Of a stretch of DNA of 64,000 nucleotides, positions 34,368-44,366 are shown piece after piece (position 1 is the stretch's first letter; each line of letters starts with the position of its first letter). The DNA is taken from positions 560,501 through 624,500 of the forward strand of contig NZ_FJVE01000006.1 in assembly GCF_900078195.1 (NCBI RefSeq), given 5' to 3'. The notes beneath the pieces were generated by a model, which was given only the letters and a program-made list of their open reading frames with translations, ran no database searches and was not told the origin of the DNA. Origin of the DNA: Clostridium sp. Marseille-P299. Lineage in GTDB: Bacteria > Bacillota > Clostridia > Lachnospirales > Lachnospiraceae. The position numbers were made by a program, and so were the translations under genes.

Positions 34368-34450
34368 ATATCTCGTACTCACTTGCCGCGAGTACAAGAT
34401 ATATTATATTTAGGACAAGCCATTTTGTCAAGCATAAATTTAAATTTTTT

Positions 34451-35875
34451 TTAATTTGTTTTCGTTAGCACTGTAACCAAAAATCCATTGCTATAGACAC
34501 CATTCTCTACAAAATGTCTTTTCTCACCATCCACATACAAAGCATATTCTTCTGTAAACAATTCTTCACCTAAGAACACGATATTTTTATAATGTAATTC
34601 ATAATCATAACCTGTCAATACCGATAATTCTTTTAAACGTAACGTCTTTCTTTTTCGTTTTTTAAGCATAGATTTAAAATGTCTACTTGAAGTAATTTTA
34701 CCTTGTTTTAGGTCAATATAAAACTTCTCAGAATCAGCGTCTAGTTTTATCATGAGTCGATTTTCTAAATCACGAATTCTCTTTCTTCTGTTTACATACT
34801 TCGTTATGTGTTTCGATGCATAAAAAATAATTAATACCGTTGCTGCTAAACCAAAAACATAAGTTGTAATACCTATTACGTGTCTCTTACTCGTTTCATC
34901 TTCTGAATCAATCTCATTGACAACGGATACGTTATCATTCACGTTGTGATACTCTAGATATATGTTTAATAAATCATTTAATAGTTCATTTAATGTTACA
35001 TTCTCTGCGTTATAGGCAAAACGCTCGGTGAAAGGTATTGAGTAATCTAATATAGTATTTGCAGATTTTTCTAATAACTTATCCACATTATGGTTAAAAT
35101 TACTCTCCTTTATTAACATTCCTTGTAATTCATCCCCATTTACTGCCTGAACCAAGTCATTGTATGAATTATATTCAATGGTGTGGCCTTCAAAAACAGT
35201 ATCCTTTACCAAAGGTGAAAATCTTTCTTCAATTCCCCAATAATAATTCGAAACTGCTTCCATGGAAAATGTCTTATCGTTTCTTCCAACCAAGATTAGA
35301 TTATTCTTAGTAATGCGATCTGAGAATGTAATATTTTTAGAGTTGGATAACAAGTTTTTCTCATAAAAACTTGGTTCTTCCTCGGAAGTTATCAGCATAC
35401 CTGTTAAAATCTGAATCTCATTCTCTTCTAATTTCTCCAATGCTACTTGATAATCCTCAAACTGAACCATTTTAAAATCAATGTTTAATGCTTCTTTAAA
35501 ATAAGCGATGATATCATAATATAATCCTAAATCCACTCCCGATTCGTCTGTATAGGAAAAAGGATAATCGTTGGTATCACCAATTGCATAATAAATACAA
35601 CCATAAGTTTCTTGTAATAATTGTATCTTATCAATTTGTGACTTGTAAAATAGGTCTAGACTTTCTTTCTCCTCTAATTGTTTTTGACTTAATTGTGAAT
35701 TCGCCTGTACGGTATACTTCGTAAAAGGTATAATCAAACAGATGTACAAAAAAGTTAAATTCAGAAGATAATGCTTATAGCTCTTTCTATTTTTCTTGCT
35801 CCTTTGCTTTAACGTCTTGAATCCCTCCTGCTTTTCGTAATCGAATAAATTTTTTCTTACCGATTCGTAGCACAT
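34451..35875 (-). CDS. Membrane protein with extracellular family-3 solute-binding domain, no output domain seen
   Basis: About 474 residues with a basic N-terminus, a transmembrane helix (LLNLTFLYICLIIPF), and a roughly 270-residue periplasmic-binding-protein-like sensor domain (YYAIGDTNDYPFSYTDESG, GLYYDIIAYFKEALN). A second transmembrane helix (HVIGITTYVFGLAATVLIIFY) is followed by about 115 cytoplasmic residues with a basic coiled-coil and a mixed alpha/beta end. I see no GGDEF, EAL, kinase or methyl-acceptor motif, so the output is unknown. The gene overlaps the 3' end of tyrS by about 90 bases in another frame. ATG 35875 has GAGG upstream, and a TTG at 35887 is also possible. Expression may be coupled to tyrS and hence the Tyr T-box. 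Confidence 0.65.
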   Translation of the reverse strand: MCYESVRKNLFDYEKQEGFKTLKQRSKKNRKSYKHYLLNLTFLYICLIIPFTKYTVQANSQLSQKQLEEKESLDLFYKSQIDKIQLLQETYGCIYYAIGDTNDYPFSYTDESGVDLGLYYDIIAYFKEALNIDFKMVQFEDYQVALEKLEENEIQILTGMLITSEEEPSFYEKNLLSNSKNITFSDRITKNNLILVGRNDKTFSMEAVSNYYWGIEERFSPLVKDTVFEGHTIEYNSYNDLVQAVNGDELQGMLIKESNFNHNVDKLLEKSANTILDYSIPFTERFAYNAENVTLNELLNDLLNIYLEYHNVNDNVSVVNEIDSEDETSKRHVIGITTYVFGLAATVLIIFYASKHITKYVNRRKRIRDLENRLMIKLDADSEKFYIDLKQGKITSSRHFKSMLKKRKRKTLRLKELSVLTGYDYELHYKNIVFLGEELFTEEYALYVDGEKRHFVENGVYSNGFLVTVLTKTN

Positions 35876-37037
35876 TTTCATCCTCAACTAGGACGCAATC
35901 AATATCTAGGATTTTCTCTCCATTCAATGAGACGCCTCCTTGTTTTATTAATCGACGAAATTCACTTCCTGATGCCACAAGTTTATTTTCTAATAACAAC
36001 GGCACAATGTCAAGTAAAGTTTCCATTTCTTTTGGCAGATCTAGTTCAGGCATTACATCAGGAATTTGACCATCTCTAAACACTGTTTTAAAATATTCTT
36101 CCCCTGCCTTACTTCCTTCTTCTCCATGGTAAAGTTCAGTAATAATACGTGCAAGCTTAATTTTTATATCCCTCGGATTTCTTCCATCTTCCATTTCTTG
36201 CTTCATTACTTCGATATCATCTGGATGCTCGTCCGTAACTAATTCAAAATAACGGATAATTAACTCATCTGGTACTTCCATAACTTTTTTAAACATAACT
36301 TCAGGTGATTCACTTACCCCTACATAGTTACCAAGACTTTTACTCATCTTTTCTTTACCATCTAGCCCCTCTAGTATAGGCATAAACATTGCAACCTGTG
36401 GCTCTTGCCCAGCATCCTTTTGAAGTACACGCCCAAATAAGACATTAAAGGTTTGGTCCGTTCCACCAAGTTCAATATCAGCATGAATTTTAACAGAATC
36501 ATATCCTTGCATTAATGGGTAGAAGAACTCATGTAAACCAATTGCTTCATTTCTTTTGTAACGGCTAGTAAAATCATCTCGCTCTAATAATCTTGCAACG
36601 GTAGTAGTTGCCGCCAATTTAATAACATCTTCGAAATTTAATTTACTTAGCCATTCACTATTAAAATGAACCTTTGTTTTATCTTTATCTAACACTTTAA
36701 AAATCTGTTCTAAGTAAGTAGCAGCATTTTCTTTTACTTGCTCATCAGATAGTGGTTTTCTAGTCTTAGATTTTCCTGTTGGATCACCAATTTTTCCTGT
36801 AAAATCACCAATAATAATAACAGCTTCATGTCCTAAATCTTGCATTTGTCTAATTTTACGTAATACTACCGTATGACCAAGATGAATATCCGGTGCGGAT
36901 GGATCCAGTCCTAATTTAATAATTAAAGGGCGTTCTTCACGAATGGACGTTTCTATCTTATTACGTAATTCATCCTCACTTATAATATCAAAAGCACCTT
37001 TTTTCATAATTTTTAATTGTTCTTCTACACTTTTCAT
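35787..37037 (-). CDS. tyrS: Tyrosyl-tRNA synthetase
   Basis: A 416-residue class I enzyme. HIGH variant PDIHLGHTVVLRKIRQ, tyrosine-binding VKIHADIELGGTDQTFNVLF, KMSKS loop GKEKMSKSLGNYVG, and a C-terminal S4-like RNA-binding domain (EFRRLIKQGGVSLNGEKI). The motif pattern matches the TyrZ-type bacterial enzyme. The start has GGAAAGAAT. It is controlled by the T-box at 37168-37503. Confidence 0.96.
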   Translation of the reverse strand: MKSVEEQLKIMKKGAFDIISEDELRNKIETSIREERPLIIKLGLDPSAPDIHLGHTVVLRKIRQMQDLGHEAVIIIGDFTGKIGDPTGKSKTRKPLSDEQVKENAATYLEQIFKVLDKDKTKVHFNSEWLSKLNFEDVIKLAATTTVARLLERDDFTSRYKRNEAIGLHEFFYPLMQGYDSVKIHADIELGGTDQTFNVLFGRVLQKDAGQEPQVAMFMPILEGLDGKEKMSKSLGNYVGVSESPEVMFKKVMEVPDELIIRYFELVTDEHPDDIEVMKQEMEDGRNPRDIKIKLARIITELYHGEEGSKAGEEYFKTVFRDGQIPDVMPELDLPKEMETLLDIVPLLLENKLVASGSEFRRLIKQGGVSLNGEKILDIDCVLVEDENVLRIGKKKFIRLRKAGGIQDVKAKEQEK

Positions 37038-37167
37038 TTTATTCTTTCCTTTTCCTCTTATAATCTATAACATAAACCCCATAGTCAAACCCAGAATTTA
37101 TAAAGCATACATCAATTTTAATAACGCTAAATATAAGGACAACGCTTTATCGCATTTATTTCTTATA

Positions 37168-37503
37168 AAATAAAAAAATCCCGTCCCTCTTATACAAGAG
37201 GGCGGGATATTATCACGCGTTACCACCTCAATTTATTAACTGCTCACGCAGCTAACCTCTTCAAGTACTCATAAAGATATTAAACTTACCGGTCAATTTA
37301 ATATAATATGGTTATACTCTAGCACGATAACGGGTGCAGGAATCCGTCAACAGCCTACTAAAAGTTTCCTTCGTTCGGTGTGATGCTCTAAGATGTATTC
37401 AAAATTAGTCCTCATGCGCCTCTCATCCACCGGCAACTTTCTGTTTGATTCATTAATTTCTACTCTTTCTTTTCACAGCTTTAATGTTATGAAGTTTATA
37501 TTA
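37168..37503 (-). promoter_or_regulatory. T-box riboswitch of tyrS
   Basis: T-box TGAGGTGGTAACGCG on the minus strand (about 37216-37230), followed by terminator ATCCCGCCCTCTTG-TATAAGAGGGACGGGAT and U7 (37172-37211). The specifier is probably TAC in GAATACATC (Tyr). Confidence 0.92.
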
Positions 37504-37509
37504 ATGTTC

Positions 37510-37538
37510 ACTATAGCAAATATTTCTACTCATGTCAA
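37510..37538 (-). promoter_or_regulatory. Promoter of tyrS
   Basis: Minus strand TTGACA, 17 bp, TATAGT. It starts just inside the end of the upstream GNAT gene's terminator-free spacer. Confidence 0.75.
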
Positions 37539-37548
37539 CCACAAAATT

Positions 37549-37980
37549 CTATACTACTCTTTGCATAAACCTAGCACCAGCTCTAACAAATCCAAACTTT
37601 TCATAAAAATGGTGTGCATTCTCAGTTACTAACATTCCGCTTAAACCACTTAAGTCCTGATCTTCTATGATAAATCTCATCAGCTCTTTTCCCAAGCCTA
37701 AATGCTGATGATTCTTTTCTATTATAACATCACACAAATAATAAGTAGTTGCATAATCGGTAATAACTCTTGCAAACCCTACTAATTTTAGGTCCTTGTC
37801 ACGAACTCCATAGCAACGAGAATGATTGATACTTCTTAATGTTAATTCTTCGGAACGTTTATCAGCCCAGTAAGTCTGCCTTAATAATTCCATGACTTCA
37901 TCCAATTTGATATATCCTCGACCAACATAAATACAATAATTCTGATAATAAACATATCGCTTTCCTATTGCTGGCTTCAT
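37549..37980 (-). CDS. GNAT-family acetyltransferase
   Basis: A 143-residue single GNAT domain. VGFARVITDYATTYYLCDVIIE gives beta-4, followed by the acetyl-CoA loop KNHQHLGLGKELMRFII and the C-terminal NAHHFYEKFGFVRAGARFM. The substrate cannot be inferred. The -35 box of the tyrS promoter ends 11 bases below its stop, so there is no separate terminator. Confidence 0.88.
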   Translation of the reverse strand: MKPAIGKRYVYYQNYCIYVGRGYIKLDEVMELLRQTYWADKRSEELTLRSINHSRCYGVRDKDLKLVGFARVITDYATTYYLCDVIIEKNHQHLGLGKELMRFIIEDQDLSGLSGMLVTENAHHFYEKFGFVRAGARFMQRVV

Positions 37981-38065
37981 ATAATACTCCTTAACACCTA
38001 TCTCTACTATAGTGTATTACTAAGTATGCAACTCTAGGAAATTTTTTTAATTTTTAATGATAGGA

Positions 38066-38096
38066 CAATAAGAACAAAAGTGTGCTTCACACACTC
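38066..38096 (-). terminator. Terminator of the hemerythrin gene
   Basis: Minus strand AGTGTGTG-AAG-CACACTTTTGTTCTTATT, 20 bases after the stop. Confidence 0.65.
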
Positions 38097-38116
38097 CAGC
38101 GAGCAAATACTATATA

Positions 38117-38506
38117 TTATTCGACAATTAATTTATCCGTTTCAAGGATATGATTTACTAACCAGTCATAGATAAAGTTTAGTATGTCCATGATAATACT
38201 GTCTTGGTTTTCCTCTAAATCATTAATCTCTATCTCATTAATTTTGTCTAAAAACTCTTGATGTTGTACTTTATGAGATAAAAATCTCTTGTATTTGATG
38301 CTTTCCATATAAGCTTCTTCTTCTGTAAAATGTGTTGCTGTATACTCTCTTAATTCATTTATTAATGCAACGATATGATCATACTTATCTACTATATATG
38401 CATTGCTTAATAAATTATATGTATCCTCTGCAATTTGAAAAAGCTTCTTATGTTGCTCATCAATACTGTCAATACCAATATAATACTCGTCCTTCATTTC
38501 AAACAT
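38117..38506 (-). CDS. Bacteriohemerythrin
   Basis: A 129-residue four-helix protein that binds O2 (or NO) at a diiron site. Ligands visible: DEQHKKLF (His), ATHFTEEEAYM (His and Glu), HKVQHQEFLDKI (two His) and the last pair in DWLVNHILETDKLI (His and Asp). Family length is normal. In anaerobes these proteins scavenge or sense oxygen. It is transcribed alone. Confidence 0.93.
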   Translation of the reverse strand: MFEMKDEYYIGIDSIDEQHKKLFQIAEDTYNLLSNAYIVDKYDHIVALINELREYTATHFTEEEAYMESIKYKRFLSHKVQHQEFLDKINEIEINDLEENQDSIIMDILNFIYDWLVNHILETDKLIVE

Positions 38507-38657
38507 ACTTACCTATACCTCCTAGTTTTAAGAACAATAGCTTTACGTTAACATAAACAATGTTATTTTTCAACATATTATTCATATTTATCCAATAGAA
38601 ATAATTAATTTTTACTTATTTCCTCGTGGAGAGGTAAGTAGTTTTAACTAATATTTA

Positions 38658-39431
38658 CTAATTTCCACATTCAATACTAATATCATTAAATTTACGAAGA
38701 ATGTCATCAATGTTCATTTCATCTTTTTCGCTATTTGCTTTATCAAGGACAACATTTCCTTGATGCATCATAATAATTCGATTACCATATTCAATAGCGT
38801 ATCTTAAATTATGTGTTACCATAATTGTAGTAAGCTTCTTTTCTTTTACTACTTTATCCGTTAATTCCATGATAATATCTGCGGTTTTAGGATCTAGAGC
38901 TGCGGTATGTTCATCAAGGATTAAGAATTCGATTGGAGTCATGGTAGCCATAATTAGCGCAATTGCTTGACGTTGTCCTCCAGATAAGGAACCAACTTTT
39001 ACATTTAGCTTATCCTCTAATCCAAGATTCAAAATACTAAGACTTTCACGGTAATAATCAATTCTTTGGCGGTTTGTTCCTGGCTTTAAGTTAAATGATT
39101 TTCCTTTGTTATCCGCAATTGACATATTTTCAAGAATCGTCATGCTTGGGCAAGTACCCATCGCTGGATTTTGATAAACTCTACCAATATTTCGGTTTCT
39201 TTTATGTTCTGCTAATCCTGAAATGTCTTTTCCATTCATTAGTATTTGACCAGAATCCAGTGGAATACTTCCACAAATCAAATTAAGCATAGATGTTTTA
39301 CCTGATCCATTACTTCCTACCACTGAAACAAATTCTTGATCCAAAATTTTTAAATTAAAAAAGTCGAATAGGCACATTTCATTAATCGTACCAGGATTAT
39401 AGTACTTATTAATATTTTTTAATTCAAGCAT
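38658..39431 (-). CDS. ABC transporter ATP-binding protein (TrpZ-like)
   Basis: A 257-residue ATPase: Walker A VGSNGSGKTSMLNLICG, signature VGSLSGGQRQAIALIMA, Walker B IEFLILDEHTAALDP, switch His in IMVTHNLRY. It energises the importer encoded by the two upstream genes. It overlaps the permease gene by 8 bases. The set matches the tryptophan importer TrpXYZ described in Streptococcus. Confidence 0.9.
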   Translation of the reverse strand: MLELKNINKYYNPGTINEMCLFDFFNLKILDQEFVSVVGSNGSGKTSMLNLICGSIPLDSGQILMNGKDISGLAEHKRNRNIGRVYQNPAMGTCPSMTILENMSIADNKGKSFNLKPGTNRQRIDYYRESLSILNLGLEDKLNVKVGSLSGGQRQAIALIMATMTPIEFLILDEHTAALDPKTADIIMELTDKVVKEKKLTTIMVTHNLRYAIEYGNRIIMMHQGNVVLDKANSEKDEMNIDDILRKFNDISIECGN

Positions 39432-40305
39432 TGATCTTCACCTTCCTACTTTTTTTCCCGCTTATTACTAAAATGATAAGGAATAATACAGATGTTACTA
39501 ATTTTAAATCAGAGGCAGTTAATCCAATCTTAATAGCTAGTGCTACACATGCTTTATACAAAATTGCACCAATAATAACTGCTGTTGTTGGTTTTATAAA
39601 TCTATTGTTACGAAACAAATTCATACCAATAATAACATTTGCCAATCCAATAACGATTGTTCCAGTACCTATGGATATTTCAAAATAGCCATTCATTTGG
39701 CAATATACACTACCTGCAAGTGCAGCTAAAGCATTCGCAATCGCAAGTCCTAATATTTTGATACTACCTTTATTTATGGCTAAGGAGGTTACCAATGTTT
39801 CATTATCACCAACCGCCTTTAATAGATATCCTGATTTTGTTTTTAAGTATAAATCCAATAATATTTTAACAATAATTACGATAATTAATAAAATACTAAT
39901 CGTAATATAATCACTAAATTTATCACTCACTATTTTATCTAACCATGAATTTTCAAATATGGATTCTTTACTAAATATCGGGAGATTCGCCTTCCCTGCT
40001 ATTCTCAAATTAATTGAATATAACGCAGTCATAACAATAATTCCTGATAACAAGTCTCTAACTTTTAGTTTTACATGTATGATACCAGTTATCATTCCAG
40101 CAAGTGCTCCTACAAAAAAGGAGATAATTAATGTTAACACAGGATTTACTCCTGCAATAATTAATGTAGCTGTTACTGCAGCTCCAAGGGGAAATGTTCC
40201 GTCCACCGATAGGTCCGGAAAATCCAATATTCGATACGTAATATAAACGCCAAGCGCCATAATCGCGTACACAAGTCCTTCTTGTAAAATACCTAGTATT
40301 ACCAT
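39424..40305 (-). CDS. ABC transporter permease (TrpY-like)
   Basis: A 293-residue integral membrane protein with about 8-9 helices, related to branched-chain amino acid permeases (ILDFPDLSVDGTFPLGAAVTA, then the cytoplasmic coupling segment GYLLKAVGDNETLVTSLAINKG). The start has GGAGGTAATGCT. It is the middle gene of the substrate-binding protein - permease - ATPase operon. Confidence 0.9.
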   Translation of the reverse strand: MVILGILQEGLVYAIMALGVYITYRILDFPDLSVDGTFPLGAAVTATLIIAGVNPVLTLIISFFVGALAGMITGIIHVKLKVRDLLSGIIVMTALYSINLRIAGKANLPIFSKESIFENSWLDKIVSDKFSDYITISILLIIVIIVKILLDLYLKTKSGYLLKAVGDNETLVTSLAINKGSIKILGLAIANALAALAGSVYCQMNGYFEISIGTGTIVIGLANVIIGMNLFRNNRFIKPTTAVIIGAILYKACVALAIKIGLTASDLKLVTSVLFLIILVISGKKSRKVKINA

Positions 40306-40328
40306 AGCATTACCTCCACATAAATTAC

Positions 40329-41357
40329 CTATTCTTCTGATATCGTATCAAATACTTCTGCTGCACTTTTCACTAAGTCTTCAGGCAATTCAATTCCTAA
40401 TTTTTCTGCAACTGCACTATTGGCATAAAATGAAGCCTCTTCAATGATTTCAAAGTTAATCTCACTTGCCTTTTTCTCACCCTTTAAAACTTTGGCAGCC
40501 ATTTTACCAGTTTGAATTCCAAGATCATAATAATCAAGGCCAACCGAGGCAAGACAGCCTATTTTAACTTGCTCTATTTCACTACCAAACACTGGTATAT
40601 TCTTTTTATTTGCCTTATCAATGATTAATGGTAGGGAACTTACTACCGTATTGTCTGTTAAGTTATTAATACAATCTACTTTTCCAAGGATATTGTCAGT
40701 TGCAAGAGAAATATCTGCTGAAGTAGAAATACCACTTTCTACAATTTCAAAACCATACTTTGGGGCTGCCTCTTTATATTCTTCAATGGCTGCAATGGAG
40801 TTTACTTCACTTGTTGAATAAATAATACCTATATTTTTTGCATCTGGTAACACCTTACGAATCATTTCTAATTGTTTTTCTACTGGAAGTTTATCAGAAG
40901 TACCAGTAACTTCACCTACCGGTGTTCCATCTTCCTTCGCAAGTTCTGCAAGAATTGGATCTGTTACAGCTGTGAAAATAACTGGAACATCTGATTTTTT
41001 CGTACCACTATAAGCACTTTGTGCCATTGGTGTAGCAATTCCACAGATTAAATCAACTTTTTTGGATAAAAAGTTATCAATGATTTGATTTCCTGTAGTA
41101 ACATCTGCTTGTGCATTATCATATAAAACTTTTAAATTTTCATTTTCAACATAACCTTCTTGCTTTAAGCCTTCCAAAAATCCTTCACGACAGTTATCTA
41201 GTGATCCATGTTCTGCAAACTGTCCAATGCCGATTGTTACAACGTCACCTACATTGCTTCCTACTGTGTCTTGGTCCTTTGTTCCACAAGCTGCAAATGT
41301 TCCAATAATAAATAATGTGGTAAATAATAATGCAATTCTCTTTCTTAAATTTTTCAT
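40329..41357 (-). CDS. ABC transporter substrate-binding lipoprotein (TrpX-like, ABC_sub_bind family)
   Basis: A 342-residue lipoprotein (lipobox FAACGT) of the ABC_sub_bind family: VTIGIGQFAEHGSLDNCREGF, DNFLSKKVDLICGIATPMA, VIFTAVTDPI, IGIIYSTSEVNS, GCLASVGLDYYDLGIQTG. Members bind aromatic amino acids or other small molecules. The T-box upstream with a likely TGG specifier supports tryptophan. First gene of the operon. Confidence 0.88.
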   Translation of the reverse strand: MKNLRKRIALLFTTLFIIGTFAACGTKDQDTVGSNVGDVVTIGIGQFAEHGSLDNCREGFLEGLKQEGYVENENLKVLYDNAQADVTTGNQIIDNFLSKKVDLICGIATPMAQSAYSGTKKSDVPVIFTAVTDPILAELAKEDGTPVGEVTGTSDKLPVEKQLEMIRKVLPDAKNIGIIYSTSEVNSIAAIEEYKEAAPKYGFEIVESGISTSADISLATDNILGKVDCINNLTDNTVVSSLPLIIDKANKKNIPVFGSEIEQVKIGCLASVGLDYYDLGIQTGKMAAKVLKGEKKASEINFEIIEEASFYANSAVAEKLGIELPEDLVKSAAEVFDTISEE

Positions 41358-41468
41358 AACGACTCCTCCTAAAATGATATTTTAAATTGTTGTAAATTTG
41401 GTAATTAGAAAGGGGCGTTATCAAATTGAAGATAGGAATCGCAATTTCATTTAATTTTACCTTTACAA

Positions 41469-41735
41469 TAAAAAAAGTCCCAAGCAAATTACTTTGCTTG
41501 AGACGAATAAAATCCGCGGTACCACTCAATTTGACATAAAGTCCTCTTTACATATACCATCATATATGCCATACAAATAACGGTTATGGATTCCGTCAAC
41601 CTCTACTCTTCTTCAAGGTTGCCCTCAAAAGCCCATTCAGCAAAAGACTCCTTATCGCAATCACACCACCTGCGACTCTCTGTAAATTCATACTTAAGCT
41701 TACTCTTCTTTCTCAACGGTTTCAATTATGAATAT
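41469..41735 (-). promoter_or_regulatory. T-box riboswitch of the trpXYZ-like transporter
   Basis: T-box GAGTGGTACCGCGG on the minus strand (about 41511-41525), then terminator GTCTCAAGCAAAGTAATTTGCTTGGGAC and U7 (41469-41504). The best specifier candidate is TGG (Trp) in GAATGGGC. The specifier call is an inference. Confidence 0.88.
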
Positions 41736-41741
41736 GCTGTT

Positions 41742-41770
41742 ATGATAATACTTTAATTTGAAAAAGTCAA
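41742..41770 (-). promoter_or_regulatory. Promoter of the trpXYZ-like operon
   Basis: Minus strand TTGACT, 17 bp, TATCAT. Confidence 0.6.
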
Positions 41771-41832
41771 TCCTAATTTTTAATTTTTTCCAAAGGATTC
41801 ATCTTCATTTTTCTTTTACACAGTTTCATCCA

Positions 41833-43236
41833 TTAGATTTCATAACACTCAAGAACTTCTCTAATTGCATCAAATTCATTATATGCAAGCCCTCTATCAT
41901 TATATTCGATTTCTCCACGTTGGTTATCATAAGGATCTGCACGCATGAATTTTTTTGCTGGATAAAACTCTTCTTGAAATCCTATATTTGCTGGCATACG
42001 AAATGGATCAATATTACCAAAATAAAAATCCCAAATCTCATACTCTCCTAATCGATAGGCATCCCCACCATAGGAACAATCCGCAAATAACCATCCATAG
42101 GGTGCAATATAAAACTGTGCCCAATCATGACTACTTGCTGTGTAAGGCGTTGTATAAAGACCGGATTGCCATCTTGCAGGTATTCCCGCAATACGACAAA
42201 GAGTAATAAATAATAAAGATTGTACTCCGCAATCTCCTTTTCCACTAAGAGCTGCATATTCAGGAATATTTTCAATCGTAAAATATTCACGCATGAAAGA
42301 ATAGTGAATCTTTGTTGTTACGTAATCATATATTTTTCGAGCCTTTTTTAATGCATTGGTTTCTTCACCAATAATCTCAGCTGTTAAGGATTTTAGATAT
42401 GGAGTAAACATAATATGAGGTGCTTGTTCTTGTAGAGCTTCGCTATGTTGTTTGGTAACATCAACAATCAACTCATTTGAATTTACATAACTAACTTTAT
42501 TATTATATTCATATTCTATGGTAAATGCTTCATTCTCTAATAGATTTGTTTCAAAGTATATTGTCCTTTGTGACTGCTCTTCATCTGCTATCGCTGTTTC
42601 TTTCGGCTCTACTTTAAGTATCTTAACCTCAGAAACCTGCTGGCATTTCGTAGGAATTGGAATATGTACGTGTACAATTCCTTGCTTAAATGCTTCTTCT
42701 TTTATCTTAACGCTCGCTCTAAGTTTAAAATGATATGTAAGTTCCTTTTTTTCTTTTAAGGATCGAATAACCTCTCTTAAAGCTTGTTTTTCTAAATGCT
42801 CTATGCTTTCTTTTTTGAACTCTCCTTTCCCTTGTTTTAATTGGAATTTTTCTGCACGTTCTTCTAATTCCTTATTAACTTTTAAAAGCGTACTTAAGAA
42901 TCTTCGAAAATAACGGACTTCACCATTCACATAGATCCAATCGATTTTACTCTCTTCTTGATATTTTAAAAATTCTTCCTTCGTAAAGTCGTGAATAACT
43001 TCCTTAACCATCTCAAATGCATCTTCAAAAGATATGGTATATTCTTTTTCTAATGTGCTTAGAATCATCTTTTCAAGTTCTAATTTCTTACGTAATGCAG
43101 TAGGTATTTCTGACTTTAATCGAATATCAATTAAATTTTTAGCTCCTTTAAAATCTCCAAACCATTTCTTTTTTAATATATCTTCAGGCAGTTCAATATT
43201 TAAACACTCAATGTCTTTATAATGAAATTCATACAT
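41833..43236 (-). CDS. Transglutaminase-like cysteine protein, cytoplasmic
   Basis: A 467-residue protein. The C-terminal half has the transglutaminase core with the papain-like triad: Cys in LSGKGDCGVQSLLFITLCRI, His in SSHDWAQFYIAPYGWLFAD and Asp in the following FADCSYGG. The N-terminal half is a mixed alpha/beta region with predicted coiled-coil (KVNKELEERAEKFQ). No signal peptide. Such proteins may be proteases, amidases or cross-linking enzymes, and the substrate is unknown. Its stop lies only about 60 bases from the trpX promoter, with no obvious terminator between. Confidence 0.82.
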   Translation of the reverse strand: MYEFHYKDIECLNIELPEDILKKKWFGDFKGAKNLIDIRLKSEIPTALRKKLELEKMILSTLEKEYTISFEDAFEMVKEVIHDFTKEEFLKYQEESKIDWIYVNGEVRYFRRFLSTLLKVNKELEERAEKFQLKQGKGEFKKESIEHLEKQALREVIRSLKEKKELTYHFKLRASVKIKEEAFKQGIVHVHIPIPTKCQQVSEVKILKVEPKETAIADEEQSQRTIYFETNLLENEAFTIEYEYNNKVSYVNSNELIVDVTKQHSEALQEQAPHIMFTPYLKSLTAEIIGEETNALKKARKIYDYVTTKIHYSFMREYFTIENIPEYAALSGKGDCGVQSLLFITLCRIAGIPARWQSGLYTTPYTASSHDWAQFYIAPYGWLFADCSYGGDAYRLGEYEIWDFYFGNIDPFRMPANIGFQEEFYPAKKFMRADPYDNQRGEIEYNDRGLAYNEFDAIREVLECYEI

Positions 43237-43335
43237 ATTATTTCCCCATTCTTACACACATTCTTTGTAAATAACACATTTCGCCGATTTTTTCCATTAT
43301 ACACCTATAAAAGATTTTTTGAAACATAAATTAAT

Positions 43336-43358
43336 GAGGGTGTCATATTGACACCCTC
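43336..43358 (-). terminator. Terminator of the nucleoside ABC operon
   Basis: A perfect 10-bp stem GAGGGTGTCA-TAT-TGACACCCTC after the nupQ-like stop. The U-tail on the minus strand is short (ATTAATTT). Confidence 0.7.
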
Positions 43359-43412
43359 AATGAATCAGCCAAGCAATTTGTAATTACTAAAATACATTTC
43401 ATTTATAACATA

Positions 43413-44366
43413 CTATCTCTGCCCCTTATCATACGGTATTCCCGCTGCCCTTGGTGCTTGAGACTTCTTCGATGTAAATGCCAATACTACCAATGTAGCA
43501 ATATAAGGTATCATTTTATATACATAACTTGATATACCTAAACCTGCTAACGACGGGATTCCTGAATATGAGGATGCAATTGTCTTCATCAGTCCAAAAA
43601 ACAGAGCTGCTAAAAGAATTCGTATCGGTTTCCACTGTCCAAAAATTAATACAGCTAAAGCTAAAAATCCATAACCTGCTACTGTTGCATTAAAGTTCGT
43701 AGAATTCGGTATTACAAATACTAATCCACCAATTCCACCAAGTGCTCCTGAAATTAATACTCCTGTATATCTTATTTTAATAACACTAATACCAACGGAT
43801 TCTGCCGCATGAGGATGTTCTCCACAGGCTCTTAAACGAAGACCAAATCTCGTTTTATACAGTACAATTACAGAGACTATTAAAATTATAAAGCCTAAAT
43901 ATGTTGTAATGTATGCACGTTTAAAAAACATGTCTCCCAAAATTGGTATTTTCCCTAGGATAGGAACTTCATTGATTCGAAACGTATTATTAAAATTAAT
44001 CTGTTGAATATTTTGAATCTGTCTCGCAGTAAATATCGCAAAAGCAGGCGCAAACATATTTAGTGCAGTAGCACTTATGGTTTGATCCGCTTTCATATGA
44101 ATTGATGCATAGGCGTGAAAAAATGAAAACAACATACCTGTTATTGCAGCAATAAAAATGGCTAGTATTAGTAGTGGCTGTCCACTCATACGGTCTTGAA
44201 GTAAATTAATACTTAAGATACTTGTAAATGCTCCCATAATCATAATACCTTCCAAAGCGATATTTACAACACCACTCCGTTCTGAGAACATCCCTCCTAA
44301 TGCAACGATCAGTAGAGGAATTGAGAAAAACATCATTTGACGAAAAATAAAAAACAAAGTATCCAT
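43413..44366 (-). CDS. Nucleoside ABC transporter permease 2 (NupQ-like)
   Basis: A 317-residue membrane protein with about 8 helices. GGMFSERSGVVNIALEGIMI near the start and the cytoplasmic LRACGEHPHAAESVGI coupling loop are typical for the second permease of BMP-type nucleoside importers. It overlaps the first permease stop by one base (TAATG). Confidence 0.9.
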   Translation of the reverse strand: MDTLFFIFRQMMFFSIPLLIVALGGMFSERSGVVNIALEGIMIMGAFTSILSINLLQDRMSGQPLLILAIFIAAITGMLFSFFHAYASIHMKADQTISATALNMFAPAFAIFTARQIQNIQQINFNNTFRINEVPILGKIPILGDMFFKRAYITTYLGFIILIVSVIVLYKTRFGLRLRACGEHPHAAESVGISVIKIRYTGVLISGALGGIGGLVFVIPNSTNFNATVAGYGFLALAVLIFGQWKPIRILLAALFFGLMKTIASSYSGIPSLAGLGISSYVYKMIPYIATLVVLAFTSKKSQAPRAAGIPYDKGQR

